The position numbers were made by a program, and so were the translations under genes. The notes beneath the pieces are model-generated. The model did not search any database. It was given only the letters and a program-made list of their open reading frames with translations, and was not told the origin of the DNA. Positions 34,893 to 47,140 of a stretch of 64,000 bases of DNA are shown piece after piece; position 1 is the stretch's first letter; every line of letters begins with the position of its first letter. This DNA comes from Carettochelys insculpta (taxonomy: Eukaryota; Chordata; Testudines; Carettochelyidae), in assembly GCF_033958435.1 (NCBI RefSeq), contig NC_134139.1:201111501-201175500 (forward strand). Direction: 5' to 3'.

Positions 34893-36150
34893 AATGTGGC
34901 AACTACAGAGGCCTATCTCTCCTCTCCTTTGGAGGGAAGACCATCACCCGCATCATCTTGAACTGCCTAACAGCCAGTATTTCTGAGGCAAATCTACCTG
35001 AAAGTCAATGTGGTTTTCGACCTGGCCAGAGCACAGTCGACATGGTGTTTGCTGTCAGACAAATACAAGAGAAGTGCATTGAACAGAACATGCACCTGTA
35101 TGCTGTCCTCATAGATCTGACAAAGGTGTTTGATACCATCAACAGGGAATCCCTCTGGACAGTTCAAATATGACTTGGCTGCCCAAGAAAATTTGTGTAG
35201 ATTATACGCCTTTTCTATGATGGCATGACAGGCGAAGTACTGTCTGATGGAGCCACATCAGCCCCCTTTAACATCACCAACAGTGTGAAACAAGGATGTG
35301 TTCTCGCTCCTGTCCTATTTAACCTGTTCTTTGCATGCGTCCTTAACCATGCAATGAAAGCTCTGCACCAAGGTATATACTTGAAACACCGGAATCATGG
35401 GTCACTTTTTGACCTCTGTTGCCTGAATGCAAAGACTAAGACAGTGCAGGAACTCTTTTGTGAGGCAGTCTTTGCCAACGATGGTGCCCTTATGGCTCAC
35501 ACTGAAAATGATCTTCAGTACATTGTCAACAAGTTTGACGAGGCCTCGCAACTTTTCAGACTAACTGTGAGGCTTGGAATGACAGAAGTTCTCCATCAAC
35601 CTGCACCTGGATCAAAGGCTCCTGTCCCGAGTATCTCCATTGGTGGCACTCAGCTTAAAGTAGTGGAGAACTTTAAATACCTGGGTAGTGTCATAGCCGG
35701 TGATGGATCACTGGATAATGAGATCAATGCACGAATATCCAAAGCAAGCCAGGCACTCGGCTGTCTGCGTGTCAAAGTTCTAAATCATCACAACATCCGG
35801 ATGTCAACAAAACTGCTTGTGTACAGAGCTGTTGTTCCCTCATCTCTTTTGTACGGGTGTGAAACATGGATGCTATATAGGTGTCACATCAAGCAGCTCG
35901 AAGCTTGTGAAAGAAGCATGTGAACGACGTCACAGAGTATCAGCAATGCACAACCCACTGATTGCGAACTTCCCATGCACCAACTGCGGCAAAATGTGCA
36001 CCTCTAGAATTGGCTTCTACAGTCACCAGCGGGCACACCATGAGACCAATAACAGGTGAGCTGCACAGATTTGTCATCATCGGATCGATGGACTACCAAT
36101 ACTTCCTGAATTACAAAATCAAAGTTAATAAATGTAAACTTTTCTCTTAG

Positions 36151-37294
36151 CGTAGATGGAGCCAGAGAGAGAGACAGAGAGAAGCAGGGCCGTGAAGATC
36201 CAAGGGCACACAGAGCAGGCAGGGAGAGGGGCTTGGCGCCCTGCAGAAAGTATGTCTTCCTGTAGATCTCATCATGACCACAGGGAGAAAAATTTGGCTC
36301 TGACATCCCTTCAGCCACCCTAAATCCTCAACTTCCTAACCTGTCCCCCTCACCTCCCCATCCACTTTTTTCCCTCCCCTGTAGCTGGGTTCCACCCCCC
36401 CACCCTGATATTCCTCTTTCCCTTACCTCTAATTTCCACTTCTCCCTCTCCTTATGATCACCCCACCCCTCTGTGCTGACCCAAACCCCTTTTCCCAGCT
36501 GCTCTTGTACCTGCAGTCACTCACCCTGTGAGCATTCCAACCTGGAATTTACTGTTTTTTGAAAACACTTGCAGTGCTTTCTGAACTCTCTGTTCAGCAC
36601 AGAGCCCATTTCTCTATCCTTATAATCATAAGAAGAATCGTCTTGCTCAGGTTTCTGCCCAACATAGGTTTCAAACTTCAAAGAGACTGAGAATAACACA
36701 TCAAAATATTTATGAAGATTTAAATCTCTGGGTTGGGATGGGTTGGAGAAATGTTTGATGACAGTTTTAAAGAAGCACAAATTGGTACAATGAGATGGCA
36801 CAGGAGCTAATGACGAGACTAGCTGAGATAACTCACAGAGCCACCCCTACAACAACTGTGGAATAAAGTAACTGTCATGGTCTCATCATAAGGAAGTTAA
36901 GGAAGAAGAGAGGAAAGAACAGGACAGATGAATGAGGCCTATTCTGTAAGCTCTGTGATTTTACATCAGGAAGGTGAAGGACATCAGTTAGAGCCTTCTG
37001 TTGGACACTTCTGCAGGTAGAAAAGGGTGGACGGGCTCTTTGGTGGCCTTTGCTGACACAACCGGGAGGTTGTGCATAACCTGAGGTGTGCAAGTGCAGG
37101 GATTCAGTGCTTCATTTACATGTCACTAATGGAGGATTTGGCTGTATTTTGTACCTGGAGCCCAACATTTCACAGACAAACATGCTAGTATGCACCTTGG
37201 CAAGGCCCGTGTAATGATGTGGCTTAGGGTCACTCTGTAAGAGGGAATTTCTCCAGATCAGAGAAGTGGTGCTGGACAAAGCAAAAGAACAGAG
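36151..37294 (+). other. Duplicon block downstream of the LINE (unit B)
   Basis: Nearly identical to 21081-22224. No gene is supported. Confidence 0.5.
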
Positions 37295-37789
37295 GGGCCC
37301 CCAGTTACAGGAAGGATGTGGGTACACTAGAGAGGTTCCAGCGAAGGGCAACTAAGATAATTAGGGGGCTGGAGCATATGACCTAAGAAGAAAGGTTGAG
37401 GGAATTGGGACTTTAGTCTGCAGAAGGGAAGACTGAGGGTGGACTTGATAACAGCCTTCAACTTCCTGAAGGGAGGTTGCGAAGAGGCTGGAGGGAGGCT
37501 GTTTGCAGTGGTCACAGGTGGCAGAACATGGAACAAGGGTCTCAAGTTGTGATTGGGAATGTCCAGGTTGAAGATTAGGAAAAAAATTTTCAGTAGGAAG
37601 GTGCTCAAGCATTGGAATGGTCTACGTAGGGAAGTAGTGGATTCTCCATCCCTGGAGGTGTTCAAGTCTCCCCTCAACAAAGTCCTGACTGGGCTGATCT
37701 GAAGGGTTTTTTCTTGCTTAGGTCAGAGGGCTGGACCTTATGGCTTTTTTAGGTCTCTTCCAGCTCTATTGTTCTATGATTCTATGATT
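37295..37789 (+). mobile_element. CR1 3' end, + orientation (unit B)
   Basis: Same insertion as 22225-22712, ending with 'ttctatgattctatgattcta'. Confidence 0.75.
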
Positions 37790-39190
37790 CTAAGGTGGGA
37801 GCCGCTCCCACTCTCTGTTTAATCCTTGGTTAATGGAGTCAAATTTGCAAATAAATTGCAGCTCAGAGATTTCTCTCTCCATTTGATTTTTGAAATTTCT
37901 TTGTTTCAGGACTGCCACCCTTAAATCTGCTACTTTGTGTCCAGGGAGATTGAAGTGCTCTCCCACAGACTTCCGTACTTTACCGTTCCTGATGTCTGAT
38001 TTATGTTCATTTATTCTTTTTCGTAGAGACTGTTCAGTTTGGCCAATGTAAATTGCAGTGGGGCATTGCTTGCACATGGTGGCATATATTATATTAGAAG
38101 ATGTGCAGGTAAAGGAGCCCCTTATGGCATGGTTGATGTTAGGTCCTGTGGTGATATGACTGGTGTAGATATGTGAGCAGATTTGTCAGCAGGGTTTATT
38201 CCAGGGATTGGTTGTCAGGCTGTCTGTAGGCGAGGACAGGCCTGTGTCCAAAGGTCTGTGAGAGTGACAGATCATTGTTCAGAATGGGTTGCAGATCAAT
38301 GATGATGCATTGGAGAGGCCTGAGGTGGGGGCTGTATGTGAGATGGTCAGTGGTTTTTTCTTGTTTTCCTTGCGAGGCCTGTCTTGTAGCAGGTGGGTTC
38401 TGGGTACCCATATGGTTCTTTCAATCTGTTTCCTCACTTCCTTCGATGGGTATTGTCGTTTGAGGAGAGCGTGGTAAAGGTCTTGCCGATATTTGTCTCT
38501 GTCTGATGGATCAGAGCAAATACGGGTGTATCTGAGTGCTTGCCTGTGTACAATGGATCATGTAGTATGCCCTGGATGGAGCTGGAGGCCTGTAGATAAG
38601 CAAAGTGGTCTGTGGGTTTTCAGTGTAGGGTGGTATTTACGTGACCATTTCTCATCTGATCAGTATGTCCAGGAAGTGAATCTCTTGTGTGGACTGGTCC
38701 AGGCTAAGGTTGATGTTGGGGTGGAAACTGTTGAAATCATGGCGGAACTCTTCAAGAGCCTTCTTCCCCTGAGTCCAGATGATGAAGATGTTATCAATAT
38801 AGCGTAGGTAGAGGAGGGGTGCTAGGGGATGAGAACTGAGAAAGTGTTGTTCCAGGTCAGCCATAAAAATGTTGGTGTAGTGTGGGGCCATGCTGGTTCC
38901 CATAACAGTGCCACTGATTTAAAGGTATAATTTGTCCTCAAATTTGAAATAGTTGTGGGTGAGGACAAAGTCAAAAATCTCCGTCACCATTTGAGCCTCG
39001 GTCTCATCAGGGATAATGTTCCTAATAATTTGGAGTCCATCTTCATGTGGAATATTGGTGTGAAAGCCCTCTACACCCATAGTGGCCAGGATGGTGTTTT
39101 CAGGAAGGTCACCAATGGATTCTAGTTTCCTGAGGAAGTTTGTGGTATCTCGAAGAAAGCTGGTTGTGCTGGTCATATAGCGTCTAATAG
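37790..39190 (-). mobile_element. Penelope-like element, reverse transcriptase and GIY-YIG part (unit B)
   Basis: Same insertion as 22713-24300 but without the solo terminal repeat. The minus frame 39176-38919 then 38903-38652 carries NIPHEDGLQ and LRYIDNIF, where YIDD has become YIDN. A stop after FEDKLYL separates them. The GIY-YIG part is 38077-37790 (AIYIGQTEQSLRKRINEHKSD). Confidence 0.85.
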
Positions 39191-39520
39191 AGAGTCCACA
39201 TATCTAAACAAGGGTGCCAATGCATCATTCTATAAGTCTCTGTCTGAGGATCCCACTGAGGAATATACAAAGGAACTACAGCATCTGCTCAAGACCCTCC
39301 CCATAAAATCACAGGAACAAATTTACGCAGACACACCCCTTGAACCCAAACCAGGTTTATCTACCTGCTACCCAAGATCCATAAACCTGGAAATCCCAGA
39401 CGCCCCATCATCTGAGGCATTGGCACCCTCACTATGGGATTGTCTGGATATGTGGACTCTCTGCTTAGACTCAATGCTATAAAACAAAACAAAAACTCAT
39501 GAATTTCTGCTACAGAGTTT
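39190..39520 (+). mobile_element. Inverted 5' part of the Penelope element (unit B)
   Basis: Counterpart of 24300-24620: EEYTKELQHLLKTLP and LLPKIHKPGNP on +, ending at GYVDSLL. Confidence 0.7.
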
Positions 39521-40016
39521 TTTTTTATGTAATTAACTTTATTTCTCATGTCCAAATGTATTTAATCCTCCTTGAAATTGCTTTTGATAACTGAAATTAG
39601 GCACATTCCTTAAATACAGATCAAATATTGATGAAAAATAGCTTAATGCAAATACATAAATACACATATCCTATCAGGAATTTTTCCCTTTGGGAGAATT
39701 GTGTTCTTGTTCCCCTCCTTGCACTAGATCCCTATTCCATACTCAGTGAGAGGTGTGTTTGTCTGTTTGGTTGGTTGTTTGGTTGTTTGGTTGTTTTTAC
39801 CAGCTCGTAGGCATTTGCCAGATATAAATATTCATATTGTAATTTTCCCAAGGCAGAGATCTGTCAATTGCTCTTCCCTGAATTTCCCCGGGAATGTTTT
39901 CCTTACTTTACAAACAATAATTATTGCAATTAAGGGATTGCAGCAACCTTTGAGAATGTCACTTGAATCAAAACAAGATTCTGACACGTAAGTCATTATT
40001 ACAATCCTCTGAACAC
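39521..40016 (+). other. 5' flank of defensin copy C
   Basis: Matches 2617-3105. It contains a TTGG/TTTG microsatellite at about 39766-39797. No exon. Confidence 0.55.
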
Positions 40017-40019
40017 TAT

Positions 40020-40730
40020 AGCTGTGTCTACAAGTGCACGCTACTTCGAAGTAGCGGCACTAACTTCGAAATAGCGCCCGTCGCGGCTACATGTGTCGGG
40101 CGCTATTTCGAAGTTAACTTCGACGTTAGGCGGTGAGACGTCGAAGTCGCTAACCTCATGAGGGGATCGGAATAGCGCCCTACTTCGACGTTCAATGTCG
40201 AAGTAGGGACCGTGTAGACGATCCGCGTCCCGCAACGTCGAAATTGCCGGGTCCTCCATGGCGGCCATCAGCTGGGGGGTTGAGAGATGCTCTCTCTCCA
40301 GCTCCTGCGGGGCTCTATGGTCACTGTGGGCAGCAGCCCTTAGCCCAGGGCTTCTGGCTGCTGCTACCGCAGCTGGGGATCCTTGCTGCATGCACAGGGT
40401 CTGCAACCAGTTGTCGGGTCTGTGGATCTTGTGTTGTTTAGTGCAACTGTGTCTGGGAGGGGCCCTTTAAGGGAGCGGCTTGCTGTTGAGTCCGCCCTGT
40501 GACCCTGTCTGCAGCTGTGCCTGGCACCCTTATTTCGATGTGTGCTACTTTGACGTGTAGACGTACCCTCGCAGCGCCTATTTCGATGTGGTGCCGCGCA
40601 ACGTCGAAGTTGAACATCGATGTTGCCAGCCCTGGAGGACGTGTAGACGTTATTCATCGAAATAGCCTATTTCGATGTTGCTACATCGAAATAAGCTATT
40701 TCGATGTTGGCTTCACGTGTAGACGTAGCC
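40020..40730 (+). mobile_element. Harbinger internal-deletion derivative at the copy C TATA box
   Basis: A 711-base element with ends AGCTGTGTCTACA and GTAGACGTAGCC, flanked by TAT at 40017-40019 and 40731-40733. It is the same type as 11446-12162, in the same orientation. It occupies exactly the target that in copy A holds an unrelated-interior palindromic MITE. Confidence 0.85.
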
Positions 40731-40738
40731 TATAAATG
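40731..40738 (+). promoter_or_regulatory. TATA box of defensin copy C
   Basis: TATAAATG lies 84 bases before the ATG. Its first three bases are the right-hand target duplication of the transposon. Everything upstream of it is now transposon sequence for 711 bases. Confidence 0.6.
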
Positions 40739-40814
40739 CCATGACTATCCGTCTTCTGTCTATATCCAGCTGTCCTCTCTGCAGTGACGTTGAGTTCCCA
40801 GCCAAACTTCAGCT

Positions 40815-42551
40815 ATGAAGATCCTTTACCTTCTCTTTGCTGTCCTCTTCTTGGTGGCACAAGTTACTGTAGAAGGTAAGATTTTAATGTCATGGAGTGT
40901 GACTATACAACAATGTTTGTGACCAAGTGAATAATTACCAAGATGGCCTAAAATTCTGCACAATTTTTTTCTTTAAAAATCTCTTTTCTAAAGAGCTCTA
41001 GTGTTTAAATTGTTAGCAGCAGATATTTAAAATATACCAGTGAAATAGTCCTGGTATCAGGATGGTGCTTTTGATTTGCCCATGAAAATCCCTTCATCCA
41101 GGTCTCCGTTTTAACCTGTGAAAATATTCCTAACCTTTGACATGGTGGAGTCCTTCACAGACAGGTTATTTGCCCAACACTCTTCAACTTTCCTTATGAA
41201 TGAACTGACCCTAGCAGAGACCATGAAATCATAGCTGTTTAAGTTTTCCTTGATGGCACAGAATTACAGCTATTTAACTATTATTCATTATCAAACAAAA
41301 TGGTGCACAGGGAGGAAGATAGTTGTCCTGCCCTGCCCTGACTGGGTTTCCTTAAACGGGAAATGCCCATCATTCTGTAGTCACATCTCTTCTTTATGCA
41401 GCTGATTGAACCAAAGTAAAAATTCTTATTTTTGTACAGGCCGTCGCTGTCTTGGTGTAAGTCCTTTTGCTCGTTTGCAATGTTTGAGAAGGGGAGGTCA
41501 GTGCTACTATTGGAGGTGTCCTTTCCGTAGTTACAGGATTGGAAGATGTGGCTGTAGAAGGGTAAGTTCAGGATTCCACCAGGGAGATATTACTGTGCGA
41601 AGAGAAGTATTTGCTCCTCTGCTTTTATTTATCACCTTTTCTTTAATTATCTTGGACTCTTCTCACCTGAAACACCCCTTCTGTTTGGCTCTTGTTCTCC
41701 TTCTGTGTTTCTCTAATGGTCCTTCTGCATATTACAAGAACCTCATTGAAGTCTCCTTCCCAGGCTGCCTATGGCCAGTTACCAGCTTGGGGAACTGTTA
41801 TTTCAGAGTGCAACTGAGATTGTCCCACTGAGCGATGACAATATCTCCATCACAGAAATACAGGACAGGCGACTTTGAGAAATCATGTCATTATTGATTT
41901 TATTACCGTTCCCTGCGCTGATTAAGGGCGAGGTCAATTTGGCCATCCCAGAAAGGGATATGTCCAACCTGGTCTTAAAAACCACCAGTGCTGGGGATTC
42001 CACAACCCTCCTTAAAAAAACCTATTCCTGAGTTTAATGATGCTTCTAGTTTGATTAATTTTCCTAAGAGGTGCTCCAGCTAAACCTTAATGCATGTTAA
42101 AATAGTTACTTCTCCTAGCTTCAGTGGTCATGGAGAACAATTCATCACAATCCCTTTAATAACAGTCCTTGACTTATTTAAAGACTTTACTAAGATCCCT
42201 CCTCAGTGGTTGTTTCTCAGGACTAAACAGACACAGGTTTTTAACCCTTCATTATAGATCAGATTTTATTGACCCTTTTTTCATTCATTATTTTCCTTTA
42301 CTTTGGACTCTCCATCTTGTCATGTGTCTCCTTTTTAAAGATAAGTTTTGTCTTTGCCCTTCCCCAGTTCCCCGGTCCCACTGGTTCTTCCATAGATATG
42401 ACTACTTTTGTTAAAGTTCTGTGGCCACAGGACTCATGGGGACAGGAATATCTGCACTCTTCATCGATGGGAAAATTTCAGCTCTGCCTTTGATTGGTAA
42501 TGGAATGTTATATGATTCTTGTTTTAGCGGTGGTGGTGTCAGTCAGAGTGA
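40815..42551 (+). CDS. Beta-defensin-like secreted peptide, copy C, intact
   Basis: Exons are 40815-40875, 41440-41561 and 42528-42551, giving 68 residues. All sites are GT-AG: donors GTAAGA and GTAAGT, acceptors GTACAG and TTTTAG. Residues 1-20 are a signal peptide starting MKILYLLFAVLFLVAQ, with no propiece after it. The mature part has about 12 arginines and one acidic residue. Cysteines are at 24, 35, 42, 47, 57, 59 and 65. The spacing C-x6-C-x4-C-x9-C (35, 42, 47, 57) fits beta-defensins, but the family's C-x(4-7)-CC ending is absent. Relative to copies A and D, the codons between C57 and the final cysteines are shortened by about five, and exon 3 supplies a new cysteine (RWWCQSE). It probably acts as a membrane-active antimicrobial peptide; this is inferred from the family. 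It is the only copy with start, splice sites, stop and AATAAA (42679) all present. Confidence 0.85.
41850..42260 (-). repeat. Ancient CR1/L3-type relic, copy C intron 2
   Basis: Counterpart of 9900-10320. Confidence 0.55.
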
Positions 42552-42678
42552 AAGCGGCAGCGATTGTCCCTGCAGCATCTCTCAGAATCTGGAAGACAAG
42601 ACGTGGCCTCTAAAATGCTTGGTGAATTTCCACATGGGAGCCTCTGTATTCTCCATAATATCTTCTTACTCTTCTTTC

Positions 42679-42684
42679 AATAAA
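42679..42684 (+). terminator. Polyadenylation signal of copy C
   Basis: AATAAA lies 128 bases after the stop codon. It is conserved in copies B (25688) and D (52405) and altered to AGTAAA in copy A. Confidence 0.7.
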
Positions 42685-43391
42685 AGCCACTGGTGGTGGT
42701 GGTGAATTGCAAAATTGTGCAAAAGTGAGTGGTTTCATGGACACACAGGACTGCTATTTGTATTTCTTTTCCATCCAAACCCCTTTGGCTTTTCTCCAGC
42801 ATGCTTTGATACAGAGCAAAGGGGCTGAGGGCCGTGCTTTCAAATGATTGCCGTGCAGAGTTCCTAAAAGGCCATTTACAGAAATCTCATCCGTATCATA
42901 TATCCCAGGAACAAGCTGTGGCTAGTCTATGGCTGTCACTCTAAACAGATTCATGTGAGAAGGAGACATGTGTGTCTCTGTCCTTCTCCACCACCAGCCC
43001 CATCTCTCCCCCCCAAAAATTAGGCCCACTGAAATCCCATTCATTGGGAGTTTAGCAGCCATTTGCTTGGCAGAAGTTGCTCCCTGCTGTCTCCTATCTC
43101 TTCCTGCTGGCTCGCATCTCACAGGCAGATTTGTACACGTGCCATAACACAGGAGTCACAAGTAACCGGGCCCTGCATTTCCACTCCCCACCACCATCAG
43201 CTGGAACTCCTGCCTCTGTTTCTACTTACCTTCCCCTGCCATGTTCTCTGTAGCTACCCCTGCCCAACACAGAATTCTGCCCAACATGTGGCCTAGCCCA
43301 TGGAGTTATTGTTATCTTACTACCAGCTTTCTGATTGTCAAATGTTTCTATTTCAATTGCTCGCTGCACCTTATCCCAGATCCCTGTTCAC
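42685..43391 (+). other. 3' flank of copy C
   Basis: Collinear with 10738-11442 and 25694-26391. No gene is supported. Confidence 0.5.
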
Positions 43392-43394
43392 ATG

Positions 43395-44104
43395 GGCTAC
43401 GTCTACACGTGCACCCAACTTCGAAATAGCTTATTTCGATGTTGCGACATCGAAATAGGCTATTTCGATGAATAACGTCTACACGTCCTCCAGGGCTGGC
43501 AACGTCGATGTTGAACTTCGACGTTGCTCAGCCCAACATCGAAATAGGCACAGCGAGGGAACGTCTACACGCCAAAGTAGCACACATCGAAATAAGGGAG
43601 CCAGGCACAGCTGCAGACAGGGTCACGGGGCGGACTCAAAAGCAAGTCGCTCCCTTAAAGGGCCCCTCCCAGACACACTTTCATTAAACAGTGCAAGATA
43701 CACAGAGCCAACAACTAGTTGCAGACCCTGTATATGCAGCACGGACCCCCAGCTGCAGCAGCAGCAGCCAGAAGCCCTGGGCTAAGGGCTGCTGCCCACG
43801 GTGACCACAGAGCCCCGCAAGGGCTGGAGAGAGAGTATCTCTCAACCCCCCAGCTGATGGCCGCCATGGAGGACCCCGCTATTTCGATGTTGCGGGACGC
43901 GGATCGTCTACACGTCCCTACTTCGATGTTGAACGTCGAAGTAGGGCGCTATTCCCATCCCCTCATGGGGTTAGCGACTTCGACGTCTCGCCGCCTAACG
44001 TCGATTTCAACTTCGAAATAGCGCCCAACTCGTGTAGACGTGACGGGCGCTATTTCGAAGTTACTGCCGCTACTTCGAAGTAGCGTGCACGTGTAGACGC
44101 AGCC
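43395..44104 (-). mobile_element. Harbinger internal-deletion derivative, reversed, at the unit C site
   Basis: The interior reads as the reverse complement of 11446-12162, with flanking ATG at 43392-43394 and 44105-44107. The same ATG target is occupied in unit A in the opposite orientation and is empty in unit B. Confidence 0.85.
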
Positions 44105-44116
44105 ATGGAGAGGTAT

Positions 44117-44147
<31 letters not shown>

Positions 44148-47140
44148 CTGCGTCTAAACAGTGGGATAAAAATAAGTTGAAGAAAGTTAGCTCGATATTA
44201 CCATGTGACTGTCTTCACTGTAAACACCATTACCTCTATTTAGGAGCACTAATATCCAGATTACAAATTGCCAGTACCTGACAGGTTTACTGTCAACCTC
44301 ATATTCAGAACTTCGATTAATTGCCATTGTGCGAGCACCATGTCTTAAAATCAAATTTATTAGACTCCTGAGGTGCCCCTCTATAACTCACAATGCCCCT
44401 CAGTGCTCCACTCTGGCCAGTGCTTTCCATTTAATTGGGTGACAGGAAGACTGAATTTCCATGTGGGAGCAGCAAGCCTGTGGCTGTGAGCTCATGTTTA
44501 CGTGACAGCCTGAGACATGTCTTTCTATCTTTGCTATTAGCGCTGTGAGCACATCTACCCGTTACAAATAGCCCCTGCATGGACTTAGTGGTTCTGTCTC
44601 TGCACTTGTTATTTTTTTTTCTGCACTTCCTGGCACCATCTGCTGCTGCACAACACCACATGGCAAGAAGGCTGCTGGAGGGGTCGTGCTTGCATAAGAT
44701 GTCGAGTAAATACTTCTCAGCTGTTTACATTTGTGTGCGAACCCCTTTCCCTCCCTCACAGGCGCAACACAGTGTGGGTCTTTCCCGGGCTCTGTCACAT
44801 CATGCGGGTAGCCCCCAACCAATAAAAGGATGTGCCTGCCGTTCGGTACTGACCATGCTGCCAGGCAGCACCATGTCATAGACTACACGTGTTTAGGTCT
44901 GCAAGGGTGGGAAAGATATTCGGGGGCTTAGAGCCACTGGCGGTTAGTCTCTACTGGCGGGCAGCATACTCAGCGAGGACAACCTCAACTGGGCCCCCCA
45001 CTGAACTCCCCCACACCCATAGAGTGGGACCACTGCGGCTTGCTGCTGCCGGTGGTAAGTGTTTCCCAGGAGCTAAGCTAGTTGGGGGACTACTTCAGCT
45101 ACTTCAGCCCTCCAAGTGGCTCTGCAGCCGCAGATCACAGCATTCCTCCCCCACACACACAGCACCCCGCCCCATGCCAAAAATATTTGCGGGAGTTTGC
45201 TGTCCATTGCAGACACCTGCTGATTTTATATTTCGTGTATAAAATCTTTTTGCTAATATCTGCTCTCTGTCTTCATGCTTTGACCCCTTCAGACACATGC
45301 GGGGAGGTGGGGCTTGTTGAGATTCCTGTTTGCGTTCTCAGTTCAGTGTATGATATTTCACAGCCATCACCCCTCTTGGCAATTTCTGTGCAGTGAAGGG
45401 GAAAGTCACAAATTCATTTTTTGCTAGACTTTTCCATCCTCTTTCTTTTCACTTTGAGAATACAGTCAGGGTCCCTGTGTTATTTTCAGGGATTGGATGG
45501 AATCACAGGAGGGGGGACACTCAGCGGATGGCCTGTTGAGAATTCAGCTACAGAAGAAAGAGATTTCTGTAAAGTTTTTTGCTGTCTGTGTGGAAGCCCT
45601 ACTTCTCCTTCTATTCCATGGGAAAAATGGACTTTTGTTTAGCACAGGAGGGAATGAAAAAAGCACAATGTGGGAAGATGATGTCAAAGACCAGTGAGCA
45701 TACCCAGAATGCTACGGGAATGATGGAACTGTGGGATACATTCCCACAATTAACTTCTGTAACATTTTATGTTTGCCAATTTGAGGGTGGCAGCAATGAA
45801 TTGACTTTGTGAGGAGCATGTGGGAGGTGAGGATGGTCAAATTCGAATTTATTAATTCCAGAATTATAAAATCAATTTTAAGAAAGATACGTTCATCTTG
45901 TAGTGTAGATGGAGCCAGAGAGAGAGAGAGAGAAGCAGGGCCTTGCGGATCTGAGGAAACACAGAGCAGGCAAAGAGAAGGGCTTGGCACCCTGTAGAGC
46001 GTGTGACTTCCTGTAGATCTCAGCATGACCACAGGGTGAAAAATTTAGTTCTAACATCTCTCCAACCACCATAAATACTCAACTTCCTGTCCTGTCCCCC
46101 TGACCCATCATCCACCTTCTTCCCTCCCCTGTATCTGGGTTCCACCCCACCTGCTACTCCTCTTTCCCTTACCTCTGATTTCCACTTCTCCCTCTCCTCA
46201 TGATGGGACCACCCCTCTGTGCTGACCCAAACCCTTATTCCCAGCTTCTCTTGTACCCGCAGTCACTCACCCTGTGAGCATTCTAACCTGGAACTTATTG
46301 TCTTTTTGAAAACATTTGCAGTGTTTTCTGAATTGTCTATTGAGCACAGAGCCCATTTCTCCATCACTATAATAAGAAAAAAATTTGTCATGCTCAGATT
46401 TCTGCCCAATGTAGGTTTCAAACTTCAATAAGAGTGAAAATAACACATCAAAATGTTTGTGAAAATGTAAAGCTCTGGGTTGGGTTGGCTTAATGTTTGA
46501 TGACCGTTTCAAAGAAGCACAAATTGGAACAATGAGATGGCACAAAAGTTAGTGAAGAGACTATCTGAGATAACTCACGGAACCAGCCCTACAAAAACTG
46601 TGGAATAAAAATCCATCATGGTCTCATCATAAGGAAGTTAAGTAAGAAGAGAGGAAAGAACAGGTTTGATGAATAAGAACTATGCTGCAAGGGGAAGGAC
46701 ATCAGTGAAAGCCTTTTGTTGGACACTTTTGCAGGTAGAGAAGGGTTGACAGGCTCTTTGTTGGCCTTTGCTGACATAACTGGGAGGTGTCATACGTCTG
46801 AGGTGTGCAAGTGCAGGGATACAGTGCTTCATTTAGGATTTGGCTGTATTTTGTAACTGGGGCTCAACATTTTACAGGCAAGCATGCTGGTATGCACCTT
46901 GGCAAGGCCTGTACAATGATGTGGCTTAGGGACACTCTCGGAGTAAAAGGGAATTTCTCCAGATCACAGAATTGGTGATGGACAATGCAAAAGAATAGAG
47001 GAAGGCAGATTGCCTGTTCCTCTCTGGCTGCTGGGACTTCTTCTTTGGATAGCAGGGACTCATTGGGCTAGGTTGGGCTGAAAGCTGCAGTTTCCTTAAA
47101 TGAACATTGGTCATCAGTGTGTCCCATCATTTTGCCACCA
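44105..47140 (+). other. Shared downstream blocks of unit C, no LINE
   Basis: Both blocks that flank the LINE in units A and B are contiguous here (join at about 45850-45900), so this is an empty site. A (GA)n tract lies at about 44118-44147. Short open frames are not conserved across copies, and no gene is supported. Confidence 0.55.

Larger units (their letters stand above)
28740..36097 (+). mobile_element. APE-type LINE copy B, split by an LTR-like element and a CR1
   Basis: This is the same insertion as 14069-21027, with the same 53-base flanking repeats (28687-28739 and 36098-36150). LINE sequence is 28740-29220, 31890-32461 and 34893-36097. It keeps the endonuclease C-terminus (28749-29220), the reverse transcriptase pieces (34958-35173, 35225-35923) and the terminal C2H2 finger (35980-36045). 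It lacks the Harbinger that splits copy A. Stops at the same places as copy A (32139, 35171) show it was already dead when duplicated. Confidence 0.8.
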
